A stretch of DNA of 64,000 bases from Zanthoxylum bungeanum (taxonomy: Eukaryota; Streptophyta; Magnoliopsida; Sapindales; Rutaceae), in NCBI GenBank assembly GCA_019454045.1, contig SKCR01041587.1, positions 51,920-115,919 on the forward strand. The letters run 5' to 3'. Below, piece after piece: positions 58,548-64,000 of the stretch (position 1 is the stretch's first letter; the number at the start of each line of letters is the position of its first letter). The notes under the pieces are model-generated. The model was given only the letters and a program-made list of their open reading frames with translations, was not told the origin of the DNA and did no database searches. Position numbers and translations under genes: made by a program.

Positions 58548-61045
58548 ACTGGGAAATGATTTAAGGCCGCACTCACCCCTCGCAAGGGAAGACCTCAAAC
58601 TGTTGGGTTTGGAATGGTCTCTTACTTATGTCACTTGTAATGAACAGATTCATGCAATAATATAACAAAGTCTAAGCAACATACACACGCAAGAATAACT
58701 TATATCTAAGTTTGCATATAACCTATATCTAAGTTTGCATGCATAGAAATAAGTGAGATAAAGGCAAGAACACAATATCATGAACATATTAAATAAATGA
58801 ATGCGGAAAGATAAATAAACAATAACGGTAAAAACATGAATATTAAAGAGAGCTAACTAAGCATATGATGGGGAAGGGAATGACTAATGAGACAAACATG
58901 TATAAAACATGATGAAGGAATCTGTCCAGTGTGTGCGAGTTCGTGTAGCATTTGTAAACGCGTTCGAACGGTAAACAGAATGCACGCGTTCGAGTAGCGT
59001 TTGATAACGCATTCGAATGATAAACAGAATGTCCGCGTTCGTATAGTGTTTGATAACGCGTTCGAACGATAAACAGAATGTCCGCGTTCGTATAGCGTTC
59101 GGAAACACGTTCGAACGGGATAAGACCTGATGCATGATACAATAAAATGCATGCACATTCGAGTAGCATTCTGAAATGCGTTCGAGTAGCGTTCTGAAAC
59201 ACGTTCGAACAGAAATGAGACAGAGTGCATACATTTGTGTAGCGTTCGGGAACACGTTCGAACGAGATTACCAAAATGGCATCTGAAATGACACAAACAC
59301 ATGCATGGATAAACAAATATATGATGTAGGACCTCGTATGCCCGATTGAACATATTTCACATTCAATCGAGTGTACTTCATCGGCGCGACAAAACATCAT
59401 GGTGGTAAAGGTAGCCTTTAGGCATTTCCTCGAAATAGAGGACCTTTATCCACCCTAGTTAGCCCATGCGGCACTAGAATGAAATGCCATGCGTAAATAA
59501 AGCAATGATATGCAAAGGGTAAAGACATAATAAAAGGCGCGGCCAAAACATCGTGGTAAAGGTAGCCTTTAGGCATTTCCCTCGAATAGAGGACCTTTAA
59601 TCCACCCCCTAGTTAGCCCATGCGCATTAAATTATCAATGCATGAATAAGAAAATAAATAATATGGGAGTACCCTTGGTATGAATTAAACCATATTAAAC
59701 CATTTCCCATTCAATCGAGTGTACTTTTTCTGGCGCAGCAAAAACATCGTGGTAAAGGTAGCCTTTAGGCATTTCCCTCGAATAGAGGACCTTTAATCCA
59801 CCCTATTTAGCCCATGTGCACTAGAATGCAATGCATGCGTAAAAAAAAGCATGATATGCAAAGGGTAAATGACATAATAAAAAGGCGTGGCACCAAAACA
59901 TCGTGGTAAGGTAGCTTTAGGCATTTCCCTCGATCGAATATAGGACCTTTAATCCACCCTAGTTAGCCCATGCGCATTAAATTATCAATGCATGACTAAA
60001 GAAACAACACATCAGAAATAAATAACGGAACAAAATTAAATACCAAATATAACACGTGCTTGAAAGTCTCTCAAACGGTTACGTGGAGTTGTATCCCAGT
60101 ACAGACCGCACTACCTCCATTTGGATTCGCTACGGAATTTACGTCTGGGTTTCCATCCGATATACACCGCAAGAGATAGGCACGCAACATCACCCAATGT
60201 ATGCATTGAAATGATAATGCATGTGATGATGAAAACAACAATAAATAACAGAAACGATAAATAGTAAGCTAAGTGCGAAATATTAAAGGAAAATAAATGA
60301 CTGAAAATAAATGCGGAATAGTAAATAGAGATGTGACCAATGGTTTGGCTGTTTTAATGTAGGGCTTTCGCATGCCCGGTTGGACGTATTCCACGTCCAA
60401 CAAGCATCCCGTGTCTGGGATGGGATAAAAAAAATAAAATATAACAAAATGTGCCATCAGGTCTTAACCTTTTAAATCGCTTCCTGAGAGTGTGTTAACG
60501 TCGTCGCCGGAAGGGTTAATGCTCCGTTATTTTTCTAGTTTGCCGTTGTTTTGGACTGTTATTTTCCGTTGTTTTCTTCGCAGTTTTTCTACTATTTTTT
60601 CCTTGTTGTTTTGCTCATTGTCTTGTCGGTTTGGTGGACTATTTGATTGATGTGTGAAGCTTTGAAAGAGAGTGGAGTTGCCGTGAATATGTTTAGGGTT
60701 TGTGGATGTGTTTGCGTTGAAGCTGAGAGCCTGGTGATGTTGAACATGCGAGTGGGTTTAGGTGGCCATGAGTGGTGTGTGCGTGAATGAGTGGGCAATG
60801 TGTTGGTGGCGTGAAGGTGTTGGCTTTGTAAGGGACGTGTGTGTGTGTCTAGGTCTGTGGGCTGTGAGTGAGTGTGATGAGAGAGGGAGATTTTGTGAGG
60901 TGTCGTGTGAATGATATGAGGGAGAGGTTGCGTGAGTGAAGATCGATTAGGGTTTTAGTATTGATTTGGTGTTTGCTGTGAGTGAAAGCTGAGATGATCC
61001 TAGGGTTTGGTTTTTGGTTTGTTTTTATAATGGTGAGCCTAGGGT
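58548..61045 (-). repeat. T2 5' LTR, second piece
   Basis: Matches 38132-40530, including the TTCGAA array (58933-59270), the four-unit tandem array (59375-59990) and a TATA-like TATAAAAAC at 61021-61029. It ends at 61045 where a copia LTR begins. It carries many single-base indels relative to the other LTR between 59390 and 60200. Confidence 0.8.
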
Positions 61046-61315
61046 TGTTGGATTCTCTAAGGTCCCAATGATCATTTTAAGCATAGAAACATACATGTGA
61101 ATACTCGAAGAAGTTTCGGAATACTTACATCGATCGGCTTTTGCGACGCGAGGAGCAACAAAAATTTTTTATGCCTTATGAAACTCATCCAAGGCTCTTG
61201 GCAAAGTGCAGATTTTTGGCTCCTCCAAATTCGGCTATGGTGGATCTCAAGCTCCAAGCTTTGTGATGTTATTCCATGCCCACGGGTGGGTTTCCCTATC
61301 ACCTTTGTATGTCTC
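61046..61315 (-). repeat. Copia LTR fragment
   Basis: Starts TGTTGGATTCTCTAAGGTCC and follows the reverse complement of the last 265 bp or so of the C1/C2 LTR family (compare 37840-38075). It stops abruptly near 61315. No interior is attached. Confidence 0.6.
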
Positions 61316-64000
61316 CATTGTGTGGGTCTTTGTCTAATATACACGTATCACTAAACCAGATTTAGTTTCGATCTAATCATAATTAGATCGAATAAGTGTA
61401 TAAAAGACAATGGTGCTACCAATAAATTAGTAATATTATGGAAAATAGAATTGCTCGTATTTATGAATCGGACATAAATACGATCCGGATTGGCACTCCG
61501 AGCACCAACCCTAACAATATTAACTGTTATACAGATAGTTTAATGTGTCCTTTGGGAGTTTCTCATAAGTCTCTTAGTTTTATATTATATATAAGACTTT
61601 ATATCAAATATAACAGAGACTACTCCCACTGTTTTCACAGGAGAAAAGAAGACTTAGGTAAAGTTTTACCGTACAAACATTTCATCATTACATTAATAAT
61701 GATAATGTCGTTAGGATATACAACACTAGAAAGAAATTTGTACGCTCCCACTGACCCTACTATTACATATGTATTCTCTATACTTTGATAAAATCAGACA
61801 ATCTGACTGTATCAAAATTAGAGAACACAGATTTTCAGAAAGCTTACCTGAGTCTACAATAGGCTCTAAAAGCCAGTATATCAAACTGCGATCTTAGCAG
61901 AATACAAACTCTATGGCCATTCTAGAATGAACTCTTCAAGCAAAGAAACTACAATGGATCTCCCATTCGAAGAAACCATTCAGGAACACCACTTTGCATT
62001 CTTTAGCCAAAATACATAGTTAATATCAACATTAACCAACAGATCTTTAATATTCAATCAATGCGACTTAGAGACAAGTTTCCTCAGAATCTACAATTAG
62101 ATTACTGAATAAAACCTTCTCACTGTCATACTGTAAAGGTCAAACCTTTAATTAACTCACATTATTTTTGCTGCGCAAATAATTTGCACATTTTATGAAC
62201 TATTCATAACGAAAGCTTAATCAAGTTCAAAACTTGATCGTAGTAAGCTATGAACAATATTTAGATCTTTGGTTCAATGGTAATTTCCGAAATCGATATC
62301 AAATATCGCTCCCACTATACTTTTACAATAATTTTCTTCAATAAGAAAACAACAGAACCATGAAGTATCAAATACTTTTGTAAATGATTCTGACATCCTA
62401 TTAAACTTATACGGAAGATATTGTAGGGTCATTTCATCTAATTAATTATGTAGTTCCATTACAGTTTATCATTCTCACATTTGACTTCAATAAGTCAAGT
62501 CTTTTCTACAATTGTCAACATTCGATGTTACACACCAAGTAATAAAATAATTTTATTACTCGGGATCGTAGAAAAGATATTCTATCAATAGAATACAATA
62601 TTCTATTATATAGAATAAATGATAAATTTTTACTTGTACCTCCGAGGCTCAAGTACTTTCAATTATATAACCATTATACAAAGAAAATCCAAAATCTAAA
62701 CTTTTTAGGATTTAAATTTTCTACCTATACATATCATATACGTAACTGTAGAAACTAATGGAACAATAATTAAAAAGATGAATTAGTGTAACTGGAGCAT
62801 AACCCCAAGAGTATTGAAACTAATTCGGTAACACTCAATATCAAACGAATCATATCATATAAAATTTGATTTCTCCCACTGACCAATTCCATCACGATGG
62901 AATCGTAGAAGAATAATATTGAGTAAGAATCATATTCATTGAATAACCTTAGAACTAATTTCCATAAATTCATATGTTGATCATATCAAATATCCTTGAA
63001 CGATTCCAAGACTCATGATGAATTTTAACAATATAGTTTTAAACACTTCAAATAGAATATCTTTGAACCATTCAAAATATTCTATCTGTATTCATCGGAA
63101 ACATATTGAATGTTCTCGAACCATTCAAGACGTTCAATAAATATACTCTTAGAAACATGTAACCAAGTCATGATAATTCATTAACTAAGTTAAAGTAAAA
63201 AGAAAACTATCCATGGCAATTTATAATTCATTAAACTACAAACTTCCAAAGTATTAGTTAATAAATTTGTGGTCCAATGATGATCATTGGTTAAATGAGA
63301 TTTAATCACATTCCAATACAATATTCTAAATGGATAAGGATATAGGTGTGATCTTGTATCAGACCATCCTTTACCATACAGAATAAGCATATAATGCTTT
63401 TGTGATAAAATCTCATAAAACATTGTTCTAAGTTATTTAGTTAAACCGAATATTTTTCTTAATGTTTATATTTCATTGATGACACTACTAGTCATATTAA
63501 AATATGTAACAATTATTTATAAAGAACAAATAACTATCCAATAGTCGCAAGTTCTGATATCAAATATCAAAACAATCATTAAACATATTTAATTAACTAG
63601 ACGGAGATCTGGTATCCAATACAATAGTTGTCGTATTGTGAGAATCAATATTCTCTATAGACAACTATACAAATCTCATTTCTTTAGCTTTATAATTTGC
63701 CTTCAATTATTCACAACAATTGTAAATAATTGATTAGCAAACTGTTGTCAAACACGTGACTTCTTAAAGTCACTAAAGCCAAGAAACGTCATTATAAGAT
63801 AAATAAATACCTAATGAAAAAGTTTCCTAATGACAGTCCAAGAATCTCGAGACATGAACTAATTCAGGTCAATTCTTACGCACAAGAAAAATATTCTCTC
63901 TAGACAATTATATCCTAAAAATATATCTATTTAGATTACTTATTGTGACTTAGTAACTAAGTCACTAACCATCTTGATTTTCAAAAAAATCGATGGTTTT
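61316..64000 (-). other. AT-rich decayed sequence, possible copia relic
   Basis: Very AT-rich, with no open frame worth calling. Minus-strand pieces recall copia RT around the VSG segment: GTCAGTGGGAGCG followed by a decayed LVLY stretch near 61700-61750, and GTCAGTGGGAGAAAT near 62870-62885. The first 90 bases (61323-61405) duplicate the sequence left of E1. Beyond these hints I see nothing definite. Confidence 0.3.

Larger units (their letters stand above)
35956..61045 (-). mobile_element. T2: Tat-like non-coding element with nested insertions in both LTRs
   Basis: 3' LTR pieces at 35956-36067 and 38132-41041, interior 41042-43707, and 5' LTR pieces at 43708-43826 and 58548-61045. LTR ends read TGTAGGACAC and TGTCTACA on the plus strand. 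The interior has the T1-like leader, primer site and CCATTTCCGAACCG minisatellite, but no gag or pol. The right LTR is cut at 61045 by a copia LTR fragment. Without insertions the LTR is about 3 kb. Confidence 0.8.

Noticed and set aside
58884..59400. Overlapping ORFs of 123-185 codons across the TTCGAA array
   Set aside because: All three minus frames are open because of the repeat composition, and the translations are repetitive (SFERVSERYTN-like) in each frame.
61438..61788. 116-codon plus-strand ORF
   Set aside because: Low-complexity AT-rich sequence. The minus strand shows weak copia RT traces here, so the plus frame is probably spurious.

Overview
This window is plant nuclear DNA, almost certainly from repeat-rich angiosperm heterochromatin. 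I found no ordinary host gene and no rRNA, tRNA or CRISPR. Nearly every base belongs to nested LTR retrotransposons or their relics. The plant origin rests on three things: Ty3/gypsy elements of Athila type with a TGGCGCCGTTGCCGGGGA primer-binding site, Ty1/copia elements with a TGGTATCA primer-binding site, and large non-coding Tat/Ogre-like LTR elements. The species cannot be told.

Layout. (1) 1-5259: T1, a non-coding Tat-like element on the minus strand, cut by the window start. (2) 5260-6157 and 15986-16434: an older repeat, split by copia element C1 (6158-15985, plus strand, TSD CCACA). C1 has paired 2-kb LTRs but a badly decayed interior. (3) 16435-24902 and 34938-35955: E1, an Athila-like element on the minus strand with degenerate gag, protease, RT-RNase H and integrase. 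(4) 24903-34937: E2, a complete second copy of the same family, inserted in E1 (TSD AAACT/AAAGT). It has lost RT, RNase H and most of integrase. (5) 35956-61045: T2, a second Tat-like element on the minus strand. Both its LTRs carry the same nested, opposite-strand LTR insertion (TSD ACTGG). Its left LTR also holds a truncated copia LTR (36068-38075). The nested LTR in its right LTR was enlarged into three partial copies and then hit by copia element E3 (46173-56364, minus strand, TSD CACAC). E3 has near-identical LTRs and a mostly readable gag-pol. (6) 61046-64000: a copia LTR fragment followed by AT-rich, strongly decayed sequence.

The most interesting content is in E1 and E2. Between integrase and the 3' LTR, where Athila-type elements can carry an env-like gene, both elements hold an intronless gene of the LOG family (cytokinin riboside 5'-monophosphate phosphoribohydrolase) on the same strand as gag-pol. 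Next to it is a second, unrecognised conserved ORF. Both are preceded by splice-acceptor-like sequences. E2 kept the LOG gene although it lost RT and integrase. All four ORF copies now carry stops or frameshifts, but E1 and E2 differ in the LOG region with a relative excess of silent changes, and both keep a C-terminal basic patch followed by an LDLNL (EAR-like) tail. This looks like a retrotransposon lineage that captured and carried a plant-hormone-activation gene.
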